From a virus, in the IMG/VR virus record IMGVR_UViG_3300027844_000607, positions 1-58,606 of that record: DNA of 58,606 bases; one strand, written 5' to 3'. The position numbers were made by a program, and so were the translations under genes. This document shows positions 37,707-46,628 of the stretch, piece after piece. Under the pieces are notes generated by a model. That model ran no database searches. It saw only the letters and a program-made list of their open reading frames with translations, and had not been told where the DNA came from. Position 1 is the stretch's first letter, and every line of letters starts with the position of its first letter.

Positions 37707-38270
37707 TTATTTTCCGGTGGTCGTGATGAGGGGATCTGATTCGCTGGACACGCCATATTTGGCGATCCAGTAAGCATCTGCCAAGTCAGAAAGCGGGGCC
37801 TTGGCACGTGGCGTTGTGGGCGAGCGGGGGAAGAACGTACTACACCAACTCTGCCCATTGGGGTAGTCCTTGAGGAACGCGGATGTCATGCGTATTTTGT
37901 CGGCGTTACCTTTTCCAGTCGCAAACTTCTTGACGACCGTGGGAGGTACAGCATACACGGGGTAATCGGCTTTCCAGAGTAAGTACTTGAGAATGCCGGT
38001 ATGTTCGCCAATATGAAAGACACGCCCCGTTGCGCTGAAGGCGTAGTTCTCCAATAGTACGGCACGAACATCCGAATGATGCTTCAACCACTCAATGAGT
38101 GCAATGGCAGTTGCTTCGGCTCGTTGCGTCACGTCGAGTGTTGTGATCTTATGCGTCGAGATCGAGGGAAGTGACGCATAGGTTCGTTGACTGGCAAACC
38201 AGAATTGTGGTGTGTCATAGGGAATACACGCCGCCGGGCACGTCATAGAGTAGTCCACACCCGCGATCAT
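37707..38270 (-). CDS. RuvC-like Holliday junction resolvase (187 aa)
   Basis: RNase H-fold nuclease: GVDYS at residues 4-8 (first Asp), LLENYAF with Glu74, IGEHTGILKYLLW, PPTVVKKFATGKGNADKIRM, and DLADAYWIA with Asp162 and Asp165. These are the four acidic catalytic residues in RuvC order. It probably resolves recombination intermediates before packaging, replacing T4 endonuclease VII. Coupled by ATGA to the zinc-ribbon gene. Confidence 0.85.
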   Translation of the reverse strand: MIAGVDYSMTCPAACIPYDTPQFWFASQRTYASLPSISTHKITTLDVTQRAEATAIALIEWLKHHSDVRAVLLENYAFSATGRVFHIGEHTGILKYLLWKADYPVYAVPPTVVKKFATGKGNADKIRMTSAFLKDYPNGQSWCSTFFPRSPTTPRAKAPLSDLADAYWIAKYGVSSESDPLITTTGK

Positions 38271-38467
38271 TCATCGTCCCGGTTGAAATCTGCATCATCG
38301 TCATACACGTCTTCAAAGAATTCCTCGCGGCCGGGTTTGTCATACGGCATTGGAACTGCCTCGCTACAGAATGGACAAAATTGTACAAGCTCCACATTCT
38401 GACCGGTGATGGTACAGGTGTATAGACAGGACGCACATTCAATAACGATTCGTTTCTTGGACGACAT
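38267..38467 (-). CDS. Small zinc-ribbon protein with acidic tail (66 aa)
   Basis: CASCLYTC and CPFCSEA give a four-cysteine ribbon, followed by an acidic tail with DVYDDDADFNRDDE. Preceded by a GATAAATA late-type box at 38497. Function unknown. Confidence 0.65.
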   Translation of the reverse strand: MSSKKRIVIECASCLYTCTITGQNVELVQFCPFCSEAVPMPYDKPGREEFFEDVYDDDADFNRDDE

Positions 38468-38496
38468 ATATCAACTATCCTTTTTCGCTGGTTTAT

Positions 38497-38504
38497 TATT
38501 TATC
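38497..38504 (-). promoter_or_regulatory. Late-type promoter box GATAAATA
   Basis: Minus-strand GATAAATA 29 bases upstream of the zinc-ribbon ATG, with AAGGATAG between as ribosome site. It overlaps the stop of the RNR gene. Confidence 0.5.
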
Positions 38505-40452
38505 GCGGAATGAGATCCACAATTTCACAAACACCCGCACTACAGGCGAGTTCCTGTGTACCAGATGTATGGTCTGTCTTTTCATAATCTCCGAGCTTCG
38601 TCCAGTCCACATTTTTAGGCATCTTCTTCAGCCACTCCTCATATTCAGTCTTGGTGATGTCCTGATATGGTGCCTGCTGGTAAATGTGTTCTGAGTTTGG
38701 GAGGAACGACAGCCCAGATACCTTGTCGAAGTTGCGATAGATCCACGCACCAACATCGAGCCACTCATCTTCCTTGACATAGATCGTGGCACTGGGTTTA
38801 TGCTCACACCAGCTATCCTGATAGGTGCGCCAGAATTCCAATTGTTCGACCGCATCTCGCTTGTTGCGTGTGATGCACCCCTTCGGCGCTTTCTGTGGAA
38901 ACGAAAACACCCACGTATGATCGGGGCGCATCACATCCGCTTCGACGGGAAAGCCCGCATCGATCATCATCTTCGCCAACGGGTCTTTCTTATCCGCCCG
39001 CACTGTTCGAATATAATACTCTGCGTGTCGTGCGTGAATACCCGACGCACTATCAACAAGGTTCGACACGGTGCCTGAAGGCTTCACACAAGTGATGGCG
39101 ACGCTCTGTGGAATGCCGATCTTCTTCGCCCACTCTGCGTTTGTCGCGACAGTGATCGCCTTCAATGCTTCCAGTCGTTCAGCTAATCCTTTGCTGCCGC
39201 CGTTGGTGAGTGCGCTATCCATGATGCCCGTGAGGGAAACACCAAGCAACCGCTCTTCGTCGCAGTTCTTCTTCCAATCTTTACTCACGTAGCTAAAGTT
39301 CGTCAGGGTTGACTGGAACGTGCCGAGGATGGTCGCGAGACGCACCTTCGCCGTCAGCGTCTCCTCGGTATCATCGACGCGCACCACCACTTCGCTCAGG
39401 TTGCAGAACTCTCGACTCCGCAGAATAATCTCCGAGCATGGATTCGTGCCGAAGTCATGGTCTGTGTTTCGGCGCCCGGTTTTCTCCGATTGGATCTTTG
39501 CACCGTAACGGGAAAAGACGCCACGCTCACCGCTCTTGCTTTCGTAGAGAGCTTTCCATTCATCGAGGAAGGTAGATAGTGTCGGACGTTCCTTCTGCGC
39601 CACATAGCTGTTGTTGGACAACGCCCGCTGGGAGTTCATGTTCCACCACTCCCCGTTCTTCGCATGGCGCATTCTGTCATCATACAAATCTGAGAGCGAG
39701 ATCAGCGCACTGCGACGAACGCCACCCACGACAACAATCTCCGCGATCTTACAGACAATGTCATGACACTCTAGTGTGGTCAATCTTCGTCCGGCCGCCG
39801 CACGAAAGGTTCGAACGCAGAACCGAAACAGTTCTACCAGCGGTTCTGGTCCTGACGCCCGCCCACCAAACGTCTTGAGCGGTGATCCGGCGGGCCGCAC
39901 TTTGGTGACATCCCACGTTGGGATTTGCCCAGCATAGAGCATCGCCAGTAGTTCCTTTAGCGCCTTCGCCCAGCCGAGTTTGCTATCTCGCACGTTGATA
40001 CAGGTATCCGTGTCGTGAAAGTCTTCGGCGACGCGGGGCAACTGTGATGTGTGTTGTGACTCCACTGAGAACCCGACGCCCGTGCCGTTCATAAGAATAT
40101 AAATGATCTCATCAAACGCCCGCGGCGAGTCAATTGCCACGTACGAACAATTATAACCAGCGATGTTCTCGCGCTCCAGCGCCTCCCCTGCTGTCATAAG
40201 ACATCGCATGGATGGCATAACTTTCAGCGTCAGTACCGCCTGTTCCAATTCTTTTCGAACGTTCTTCGTGAGCGTGAAACTGTTGTTCTCTTTCAGATGC
40301 TTTTCAAAGAAGTCAAAATATCGACCAACAGTTTCCGACCATGTTTCACGTCGGTTCTCTTCGGGCAGCCACCGCGCATAGCGTGAAATATGAATGAACT
40401 TCATATAGTCCGTCATACCGAATACGTCGCGGTCGAGTCCGTCTACTGCCAT
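38500..40452 (-). CDS. nrdJ: Class II (adenosylcobalamin-dependent) ribonucleoside-triphosphate reductase (650 aa)
   Basis: Reduces ribonucleotides to deoxyribonucleotides using B12. IAGYNCSYVAIDSPRAFDEI (first redox Cys region), NGTGVGFSVE, NPCSEIILRSREFCNLSEV (thiyl radical Cys and active-site Glu), VKPSGTVSNLVDSASGIH and a C-terminal Cys pair near CSAGVC fit the monomeric RTPR type. No separate NrdB or class I genes are present. ATG 40452 with GGAG is taken as start, two bases after the ThyX stop, so RNR and ThyX form a dNTP operon. Confidence 0.92.
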   Translation of the reverse strand: MAVDGLDRDVFGMTDYMKFIHISRYARWLPEENRRETWSETVGRYFDFFEKHLKENNSFTLTKNVRKELEQAVLTLKVMPSMRCLMTAGEALERENIAGYNCSYVAIDSPRAFDEIIYILMNGTGVGFSVESQHTSQLPRVAEDFHDTDTCINVRDSKLGWAKALKELLAMLYAGQIPTWDVTKVRPAGSPLKTFGGRASGPEPLVELFRFCVRTFRAAAGRRLTTLECHDIVCKIAEIVVVGGVRRSALISLSDLYDDRMRHAKNGEWWNMNSQRALSNNSYVAQKERPTLSTFLDEWKALYESKSGERGVFSRYGAKIQSEKTGRRNTDHDFGTNPCSEIILRSREFCNLSEVVVRVDDTEETLTAKVRLATILGTFQSTLTNFSYVSKDWKKNCDEERLLGVSLTGIMDSALTNGGSKGLAERLEALKAITVATNAEWAKKIGIPQSVAITCVKPSGTVSNLVDSASGIHARHAEYYIRTVRADKKDPLAKMMIDAGFPVEADVMRPDHTWVFSFPQKAPKGCITRNKRDAVEQLEFWRTYQDSWCEHKPSATIYVKEDEWLDVGAWIYRNFDKVSGLSFLPNSEHIYQQAPYQDITKTEYEEWLKKMPKNVDWTKLGDYEKTDHTSGTQELACSAGVCEIVDLIPR

Positions 40453-40454
40453 TA

Positions 40455-41375
40455 CTACTCCGATTGAGAACAAGTTTGTTCAAGAAAAAATTTGAAGTCT
40501 GCGTATTCACGATCTGTCATACCGTATGAATTTTGTGGCCATGAATGATTATTATCTATTGTGCGAAGCGCAGCGCCGAGCATTTTACATTCTGCGGCAC
40601 TAAGCGTGTAGCTATTCCGCACATAATCTTCCCATGCCTTAAAAGCATGTGGGAAGTATGGTTTCGCACATGCATACATCGCGTTCGCATAATCACGCAC
40701 TTCCCGTTGGGCGTGATCGTCCATTCGCAGATTGAGAAAGTGCATGAAATTGTGGAGGTCACATTTCCAGTACAGTTCTGTGTAGGCACCGACGGGCGTG
40801 ACAACCCGCGCTAGTTCACGGGCAACATTGTGATCTTTCAACAAGCGTCCATATGTATCAAACGCGTTCTGCTGCGCCTGTACGAATTCCATTTGGATTT
40901 TCTCGTATTTGTCATCCCCCACTTTCTTGCCGCGCCCTTGCTTGTTGTTCGTAGACTGCTCACTCAAATGTGAGCGCCCGGGCAGATAAAAGTCATCTGA
41001 GAGTTCCGAGTACCTCGCACTATACTCATTGACGTTCGCGGTACGATGTCGAATGATTTGCCGTACAACGAAGATGGGCGCCCGGAGAAAGAAGGTGACC
41101 TCTGCTTGTTCCAACGGGCTCGTATGTTTGTGTCGTACCAAGTAACGAATCAGCGCCGCAGGACTTCGCTTTTGTGTCGTACCTTTCCCGTATGACACGC
41201 GGGCGGCATCGACGATTAACTGATCGCTCCCATATGTCGCCAGCAATGATACGTATCCGTTGTCGTGTAATGGTAATGACGCCAGTGCAGTATCTTCATT
41301 CGTCGGCCGTGCGCCAAACTTGTCCGCAACATGTTCGCACCGCAAAATCCCATCATCATTTATTATTTCCGCCAT
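40455..41375 (-). CDS. thyX: Flavin-dependent thymidylate synthase ThyX (306 aa)
   Basis: Makes dTMP from dUMP using FAD and methylene-THF. The ThyX motif RHRTANVNEYSARYS is at residues 109-123. RQIIRH, SPLEQAEVTFFLRAPIF and the late ARVVTPVGAYTELYWKCDLH are also typical. It overlaps the primase stop by 13 bases and leads into the RNR gene. Confidence 0.95.
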   Translation of the reverse strand: MAEIINDDGILRCEHVADKFGARPTNEDTALASLPLHDNGYVSLLATYGSDQLIVDAARVSYGKGTTQKRSPAALIRYLVRHKHTSPLEQAEVTFFLRAPIFVVRQIIRHRTANVNEYSARYSELSDDFYLPGRSHLSEQSTNNKQGRGKKVGDDKYEKIQMEFVQAQQNAFDTYGRLLKDHNVARELARVVTPVGAYTELYWKCDLHNFMHFLNLRMDDHAQREVRDYANAMYACAKPYFPHAFKAWEDYVRNSYTLSAAECKMLGAALRTIDNNHSWPQNSYGMTDREYADFKFFLEQTCSQSE

Positions 41376-42373
41376 CGTTGTAGCTCCAGTTCCGCGCCGA
41401 GTCCTTGATATGTATGAGCGTTAACTAATGACAAAACTGAATATCCACCAGCGTACATGTCATTCAAATCTTTCGGGAGTCCGTCCGGCCAAATGACGAC
41501 CGATTTTCCCCCCTTCACGGCCCGAGCCACAAAAGAAGTGATCTGTGAATTGCGAGGTTCATTGTCCCAAATGAGGGTACACTTTGTCAAGTCAATATCA
41601 GAACGTGTAAGAGTATCTAGTCCCCCGCACAAGTCTGACCCACACATCGCGATGGCGTTCGGCAAACACAGTGAATCTAGTGGTCCTTCCACAACATAGA
41701 CGTGCTGTGTCGTGTCAAGTGCGTCAAGTCCAAACACACGTAACTGATCGTGCCCCCACCGAAATGTGATGTATTCTTTGCGCGTGAGCAAACGAAACTG
41801 GGCACCATACCATTCGCCGTCCGTGAATCGCAATGGAATAACGAGATACGGCAACCCGTCCTTCACCCGTTCCGCCTTGTCACCAACGAGTGGCGCCAAA
41901 AAGCTATGGGCGCGGGTGGTACCATAGAGTTTGGCCAGCGCGGATTTCGGCAACTTCCGCTCCACCACATAGTCTGCAATACCGAGCATATCTGCCGGCA
42001 GATCTGCTGACGATAACTGGTGCATGTCAGAATGTACGACGAGCGTCCGTGTGGGAGGGGGTATAGACACTGCTGGAGACGGCCTAGGCGCATTGCCCTG
42101 CTCTTGGAACCTCTCCATCACATATTCGTTGAACAATGCGCGAGAGTGACGCTGGAGGAATGCTCCGAAGGGCAGTGCCACTCCACAATCGTGGCATTTA
42201 TAGAGGTAGGTTTGTTTGTTGAGGAAGAAGTAGCCCCGAGCTTTGGTTCGACTCTTTTCAGAATCGCCGCAGATGACGCATCGGCAGTTTGCGACGGTGT
42301 CCGATTTCCAGGCGAATCGGGGCAACTGGCCGGAGATGAGATTGATATATTTTTTGTCTAGCCAAATGGACAT
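41363..42373 (-). CDS. 61: DNA primase gp61-like (336 aa)
   Basis: Synthesises RNA primers with the gp41 helicase. An N-terminal zinc finger is formed by CVICGDS (C32, C35) and CHDCG (C60, C63). The TOPRIM part has VYVVEGPLDSLCLPNAI (Glu, then later LIWDNEPRN with Asp). Length matches T4 gp61 (342 aa). A perfect TATAAT lies 8 bases before the ATG, with a weak -35. Confidence 0.9.
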   Translation of the reverse strand: MSIWLDKKYINLISGQLPRFAWKSDTVANCRCVICGDSEKSRTKARGYFFLNKQTYLYKCHDCGVALPFGAFLQRHSRALFNEYVMERFQEQGNAPRPSPAVSIPPPTRTLVVHSDMHQLSSADLPADMLGIADYVVERKLPKSALAKLYGTTRAHSFLAPLVGDKAERVKDGLPYLVIPLRFTDGEWYGAQFRLLTRKEYITFRWGHDQLRVFGLDALDTTQHVYVVEGPLDSLCLPNAIAMCGSDLCGGLDTLTRSDIDLTKCTLIWDNEPRNSQITSFVARAVKGGKSVVIWPDGLPKDLNDMYAGGYSVLSLVNAHTYQGLGAELELQRWRK

Positions 42374-42420
42374 ACTCTGGAATTATAACACACTGTGCGT
42401 GGAAATTGTCGGATTAGGTA

Positions 42421-43056
42421 CTACTGTTCAGCCCAGAACTGTTTCGTGTGTTCGTAGATGAATTGTGGCGTAAGACTATAACCCGTTTGAGCATTGCTGC
42501 TTGTCGCTACGCCAACGACTTTACCGGCATAGTCCACTACAGGTCCGCCAGACATTCCTCCGACAAGTGCATTATCGAAGCCTACGAATGGGCTCCCATT
42601 ATCTGCTAGGTCTAGTATTGATACAACGGCCGTGCGGAAGGAGGGGGTCGGTCGTCCGCGAGCAAAGCCAAGCACGGCCACCCTCGTTCCAAGCCCCACG
42701 GGGTTCGGCCGTATCTTTAACGCAGGCCGCCGTGAGGTAATCTTGACCACTGCAAGGTCTAGGTCAACATCTTCGTAGAGTATCTCAAGATCTTGTCCAT
42801 CAATCTGCGGGACATCTTCCTCTTCTTCTGCTTGGGGGATGTGAAGACAATGGGACGCCGTGAGGTAATGTCCCTGCGCTCTATCAATAGAAAACGCGGA
42901 GCATGTGATACGTTGGTGAAGTGAGCATTGAATAGGTACTGTGGCGAGACGCACGGATGGTACAATGCGCGTCCAATCGACAGCTTGCGCTGGCGTTGCC
43001 CGAGCGGGCAGTAGACTTACAGTGAGAAGGAGAAGTGTGCAGATTATTAGCCGCAT
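42421..43056 (-). CDS. Secreted trypsin-like serine protease (211 aa)
   Basis: S1-fold protease with a cleavable signal peptide (MRLIICTLLLLTVSLLPARA). The triad is visible: His69 in LTASHCLH, Asp100 in DVDLDLAVV, and Ser169 in GGMSGGPV. Two cysteines (QCSLHQ and TCSAF) plus C in SHC may form disulfides. Cellular counterparts act in the periplasm. It is next to the lysis-type genes and may cut host envelope proteins or modify virion proteins. Start ATG 43056; the track-length extension is a TTG. Confidence 0.85.
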   Translation of the reverse strand: MRLIICTLLLLTVSLLPARATPAQAVDWTRIVPSVRLATVPIQCSLHQRITCSAFSIDRAQGHYLTASHCLHIPQAEEEEDVPQIDGQDLEILYEDVDLDLAVVKITSRRPALKIRPNPVGLGTRVAVLGFARGRPTPSFRTAVVSILDLADNGSPFVGFDNALVGGMSGGPVVDYAGKVVGVATSSNAQTGYSLTPQFIYEHTKQFWAEQ

Positions 43057-43104
43057 ATGCGCCGAAAGGTGTGACAATAAGCATAGAAATTATTGTCGAG
43101 TGTT

Positions 43105-43593
43105 TTAAGGGACGCTGGAAAGGGCGTTGCTCCAGTTGCGAATCGACAGGCTTAAGAATTGAATGACGATCCACATGATAACGACGCCACCACCGACAAT
43201 CAGCCAGCGCCATTTTTCAAGGCCTGTAACACGCTTGTCGATTCGGACAAACTTCGTATCCCATTTTGTATCCAATTTATCAATGGATTTGTCGAAATGC
43301 TGGGCGATTTTTTCCGATTGTGTGTCGATTTTTTTTGAGAGGTTCTCTTCCACAGTTTGAATCCTAGTATTGAGATACATGTGATCTGTTTGTTGTTTAT
43401 CACGTAACTCTGAGGACACTTTATCAATCTTCCCCATGATTTTGTCCTCACTGTTTTCAACCTGCTTATTGATTTCAACCAGCGTTTCTAGTGTGGTCGC
43501 GCCGCGGCCATGCATACCTACGATGTCGCAACGCTCCGCGGCATGATCATCATCGGCCAATTTACTAGACTCTTCTGGTTGTGGTTGTGGCAT
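43105..43593 (-). CDS. Coiled-coil protein with C-terminal membrane anchor (162 aa)
   Basis: Residues 35-120 form a long heptad coiled coil (VEENLSKKIDTQSEKIAQHF), then one transmembrane helix (WLIVGGGVVIMWIVIQFLSL) near the C-terminus. The layout could serve as an inner-membrane spacer or a lysis-regulating partner. Unnamed. It has two transcription neighbours of the same type. Confidence 0.6.
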   Translation of the reverse strand: MPQPQPEESSKLADDDHAAERCDIVGMHGRGATTLETLVEINKQVENSEDKIMGKIDKVSSELRDKQQTDHMYLNTRIQTVEENLSKKIDTQSEKIAQHFDKSIDKLDTKWDTKFVRIDKRVTGLEKWRWLIVGGGVVIMWIVIQFLSLSIRNWSNALSSVP

Positions 43594-43599
43594 TGGGTA

Positions 43600-44016
43600 T
43601 TATTGCGCTACTATCAGCATGTACAAGCGGGTTTCTAATACTTGTATTCTGGTTTTTATTTCTCCCAGTTCTCTCTCATGGGCAGACAATGCCGTATTCT
43701 GCACATGGTCAGATGAGATGGGCTTATCTTGATTTTCCGTGATGTCCGATTCAATGGCGCTAATTTTTTCTGCGTGCGTTGTAGTTTGATTCTGGACAAT
43801 GGATATTCTGGCATCCAACTGCGAATACCCCCACACGGCAATGATGACCGTTCCCAAAATTTGAATGAGGAAGCTCATCGAGAACTGGACCCCCGCTCGT
43901 TCATTTACTTGGTACGATCCGTTGTCTTTGGGCGTAATCTGCTGTGTTGCTGGTGTGCGGAACTTCGGCGGCCGCGGTATACGAATATCGTCCTCTCCTA
44001 TTTTGTGTGATCGCAT
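43600..44016 (-). CDS. Membrane protein with C-terminal coiled coil (138 aa)
   Basis: A polar N-terminus is followed by one transmembrane helix (MSFLIQILGTVIIAVWGYSQ) and a coiled coil extending to the C-terminus (HERELGEIKTRIQVLETRL). It mirrors the previous gene with the membrane segment moved to the N-terminus. A spanin-like or scaffold role is possible. It overlaps the transglycosylase by 19 bases. Confidence 0.6.
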   Translation of the reverse strand: MRSHKIGEDDIRIPRPPKFRTPATQQITPKDNGSYQVNERAGVQFSMSFLIQILGTVIIAVWGYSQLDARISIVQNQTTTHAEKISAIESDITENQDKPISSDHVQNTALSAHERELGEIKTRIQVLETRLYMLIVAQ

Positions 44017-44702
44017 TCAACTAACCCTGGCAGTATTGCATCCTCGGGCACGTCAGTTGGTGCCGCCGGAGGAGGCTCTGGAGGCGCGGGCGGCTCACAA
44101 GAGATGCCCAATCCCCACGACAAATAGCGAGGTTGAAGATCCAACAAGATGCGGACCGGATAATTCCGATTTTCTCTGATAGCCCAGTCAGCGCGGTCAC
44201 TATATTCTTCGACATTCCCCCACCATAAGGTTGAATCCTTGCCATCGGCTGTCGCGAGCCTTCGATCACGATTGACCCAGCCCGCGCCACCGTTATAGCC
44301 CGATAGCGTAAACGCCCACCGATCACACTCCCGTGTTGCGAAGGACATCCTGTCGTAAAGGTATTTATCATATCGCGCAAGGGCACGCAATGCCCATTCC
44401 GGTTCATAGGGTTGGTTTGCTCCAAGGTAGTCCGAATACCTCATGGAGATCCAGTCGGCGGTGTCTGGTGTGAACTGCGCGAGTCCGCCGGCGTATGGTG
44501 ACTGCGCGTCTGGACGCCATGCGGACTCTTGATGTATCTGTGCCGCCATCGTTGCGATAGGGGCATTCAAGCCCCATACAAAACGGGCGTTTCCGATTAA
44601 AGCGCGTTGATAGGTATAGGCGCGTTGTGGAATCTGCGCTGCGGCCGGAGCAGCAACGCCGAACAACACGAACAGCAACAGAAGGGAGGACAGAACACGC
44701 AT
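43998..44702 (-). CDS. Secreted lytic transglycosylase, SLT-like (234 aa)
   Basis: Signal peptide (MRVLSSLLLLFVLFGVAAPA, then AAA). Catalytic Glu59 is in HQESAWRPDAQSPYAGGLAQ, followed by FTPDTADWI and SGYNGGAGWVNRD, the SLT goose-lysozyme signature. The C-terminus is Pro-rich. It cuts the glycan strand of peptidoglycan in the periplasm, either at lysis or during entry. It lies between the holin candidate and the membrane coiled-coil genes, so a lysis role is likely. Confidence 0.9.
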   Translation of the reverse strand: MRVLSSLLLLFVLFGVAAPAAAQIPQRAYTYQRALIGNARFVWGLNAPIATMAAQIHQESAWRPDAQSPYAGGLAQFTPDTADWISMRYSDYLGANQPYEPEWALRALARYDKYLYDRMSFATRECDRWAFTLSGYNGGAGWVNRDRRLATADGKDSTLWWGNVEEYSDRADWAIRENRNYPVRILLDLQPRYLSWGLGISCEPPAPPEPPPAAPTDVPEDAILPGLVECDHTK

Positions 44703-45026
44703 TTAGATACCAAGGGTCAAGCCAGCGATTACCGCGAGGACAACAATAGCACGTGCCAGGATACGTGCGGGTCCGAGTGAGGAGTTCTCTAAGGTTTCAT
44801 CCACAGCAACGGTGTTGCTGAAGAGTGTGCGGTCTGCAAGATACGCGAGAACGATGGCATTGATGACCTGCAAGTTCTTGAAGACAAGAACGGGAATCTG
44901 CTGAAGCGCGATATAGCCCACCACACCAAGCGCGACGACGAGCAACACCCATAGAACACCGTTACGCTTGATTGCCGCAGTGGTGGCGCCGGTCTGATTT
45001 TTGACGAATGCAATAATTGAACTCAT
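44703..45026 (-). CDS. Holin candidate, three-helix membrane protein (107 aa)
   Basis: Hydrophobic segments: VLWVLLVVALGVVGYIAL, LQVINAIVLAYLADRTLF, and ARAIVVLAVIAGLTLGI at the C-terminus. Size, number of helices and place immediately before the transglycosylase fit a class I or III holin. The assignment is inferred from topology and context. Confidence 0.65.
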   Translation of the reverse strand: MSSIIAFVKNQTGATTAAIKRNGVLWVLLVVALGVVGYIALQQIPVLVFKNLQVINAIVLAYLADRTLFSNTVAVDETLENSSLGPARILARAIVVLAVIAGLTLGI

Positions 45027-45035
45027 ATAATCTCC

Positions 45036-45344
45036 TTAGTGGGTTTTATCTTTCGTAGGGTCTTTATGCCAAGATTGTTTCCGCAACCATGTCATGGCGC
45101 CGGTTTTACTATCGCGCAGGATAATGTCGCGTTTACTTTTCCGAGCGTGTAGACGAATTCGTTCACCCTCTTCTTCTACGCCTACATACTTAGCGTAGCG
45201 TTCCCACCGACGTTTCGGTGCTTTGGTCGCCATTACGCCGTCCATATCGGTTTCGAGTACGTCTGCACCAGCGAAGGTATCTTCGTATAGTTGTACGAAT
45301 TCTTCTTCGGTGTAGGTAGCTTCGTCGATCTGCTTACGCGTCAT
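45036..45344 (-). CDS. Hypothetical protein (102 aa)
   Basis: An acidic N-terminal region (EEFVQLYEDTFAGADVLET) and a basic C-terminus (RLHARKSKRDIILRDSKTGA) with a Trp-rich end. It overlaps its upstream gene by 11 bases. No family recognised. Confidence 0.5.
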   Translation of the reverse strand: MTRKQIDEATYTEEEFVQLYEDTFAGADVLETDMDGVMATKAPKRRWERYAKYVGVEEEGERIRLHARKSKRDIILRDSKTGAMTWLRKQSWHKDPTKDKTH

Positions 45345-46227
45345 CGTCTTTTTTCTTTCTTCTCAACCCTATTCGAGGCGGACCGCCGGGTTCACCTTTC
45401 GGTCCGACACCTAAGCCAGCAACTTCACCACCACCGACAGCATTAGCTGAAGCGTCCTCGATACGCATCCGCATGACTTCGGCCTTTTCCAAGATGGCTG
45501 CGTTGAGCGCCATCTTCTTCATCTCTGGCTTCTCCACCGTGCCGTATTGATGTTTCGGAATCTTGTTCGGTGTCCCGTATCCCTTGATACCGTAGATTTT
45601 TCCATCAGACTTGTCGATCATAAAGACGCCGCGTCCCCCGTGCGAGACTCCGCCCTGCACGGCATCGATATTGATATATTTCGATTTGTCCTTGATCGTG
45701 AGTTTATCTCGGTCTTGTTTGGGGGTACGCGTATATTCACCGCTTTGGTCTTTGGCTTTAGCGAGAATTTTATTCAGCTTGTCCACCAGCGGCTGCACAT
45801 CACGGGCGGTGACGTTCAACGGAAGTTCCCGTTCTTGTAATGACTCCTGTAACTCTGGATGACCCGTCATCAACTTCGTCATATTCCTTATATCTGGCGC
45901 CTGCACCGTGCCGTATTGGTGGCTCGTATTCGGTTTTCCATATCCTTTGGCACTGTAGATCTTTCCATTGGACTTGTCAACCGTGAAGATGACCTCGCGG
46001 CCGCGATGGCGCAGTCGGCCTCCCGACCCAACAACCGTGATATCGATAAAGGTTGTTTTTCTGGGGTCGCGAGCAAAAGATACTCCGAGTTCACTATGTA
46101 TGTTCTTATTAAGCGCGTGAAATTTTTTATTCAGTGTGACCAACACTGATTCAACGTCTCGCCAATCGACGGCGCCGCGGCCTTTAGCTTCATCCAACTG
46201 ACGGAGAATTTTCTGAAACAATGACAT
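45334..46227 (-). CDS. Protein with two tandem GKIYxxKGYGxPN domains (297 aa)
   Basis: Two copies of a domain of about 80 residues: TVDKSNGKIYSAKGYGKPN then HQYGTVQAP in the first, and MIDKSDGKIYGIKGYGTPN then HQYGTVEKP in the second. A Gly/Pro-rich, basic tail follows. The internal duplication is clear at protein level. Such domains occur in small phage structural proteins. Function unknown. Confidence 0.6.
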   Translation of the reverse strand: MSLFQKILRQLDEAKGRGAVDWRDVESVLVTLNKKFHALNKNIHSELGVSFARDPRKTTFIDITVVGSGGRLRHRGREVIFTVDKSNGKIYSAKGYGKPNTSHQYGTVQAPDIRNMTKLMTGHPELQESLQERELPLNVTARDVQPLVDKLNKILAKAKDQSGEYTRTPKQDRDKLTIKDKSKYINIDAVQGGVSHGGRGVFMIDKSDGKIYGIKGYGTPNKIPKHQYGTVEKPEMKKMALNAAILEKAEVMRMRIEDASANAVGGGEVAGLGVGPKGEPGGPPRIGLRRKKKDDDA

Positions 46228-46230
46228 ACT

Positions 46231-46626
46231 CTATAGCTCCTGTAATCGCCGGACGATACGCGCATCAGTCGGGATAGTGTCGGTCACAATATCATATCCA
46301 TCGATACCGACGATCACTGATGGCATTACCATCAGATACTCTAAAAAAGGTTTGAGGACACGATACGACTTCTCATCGTCGCTTTTGACGAATAAGAGTC
46401 GCACCATGGCTTCTGGTCCAAAGACGTTGAGCAGTCCGATCAAATGATTGAGAATCAGCCGCTCGCTTAACTGCCGGGTCGTCAGATATCGACGACAGAG
46501 CCGTTTGACGTATTTGAACCGTTTATAATCTTCCGCAAACTCGCTAATACTGACACACTGCGGGTTGTCGTAAGATCGCGTAGCGTACAAAAGCGCGTTC
46601 TTTGATGTCAGATTAACAAACTCCAT
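46231..46626 (-). CDS. Conserved hypothetical protein (131 aa)
   Basis: Helical protein with FAEDYKRFKYVKRLCRRYLT, LSERLILNHLIGLLNVFGPE and AMVRLLFVKSDDEKSYRVLK. I recall similar small proteins near the head and sheath genes of many T4-like phages, without known function. Confidence 0.6.
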   Translation of the reverse strand: MEFVNLTSKNALLYATRSYDNPQCVSISEFAEDYKRFKYVKRLCRRYLTTRQLSERLILNHLIGLLNVFGPEAMVRLLFVKSDDEKSYRVLKPFLEYLMVMPSVIVGIDGYDIVTDTIPTDARIVRRLQEL

Positions 46627-46628
46627 TG

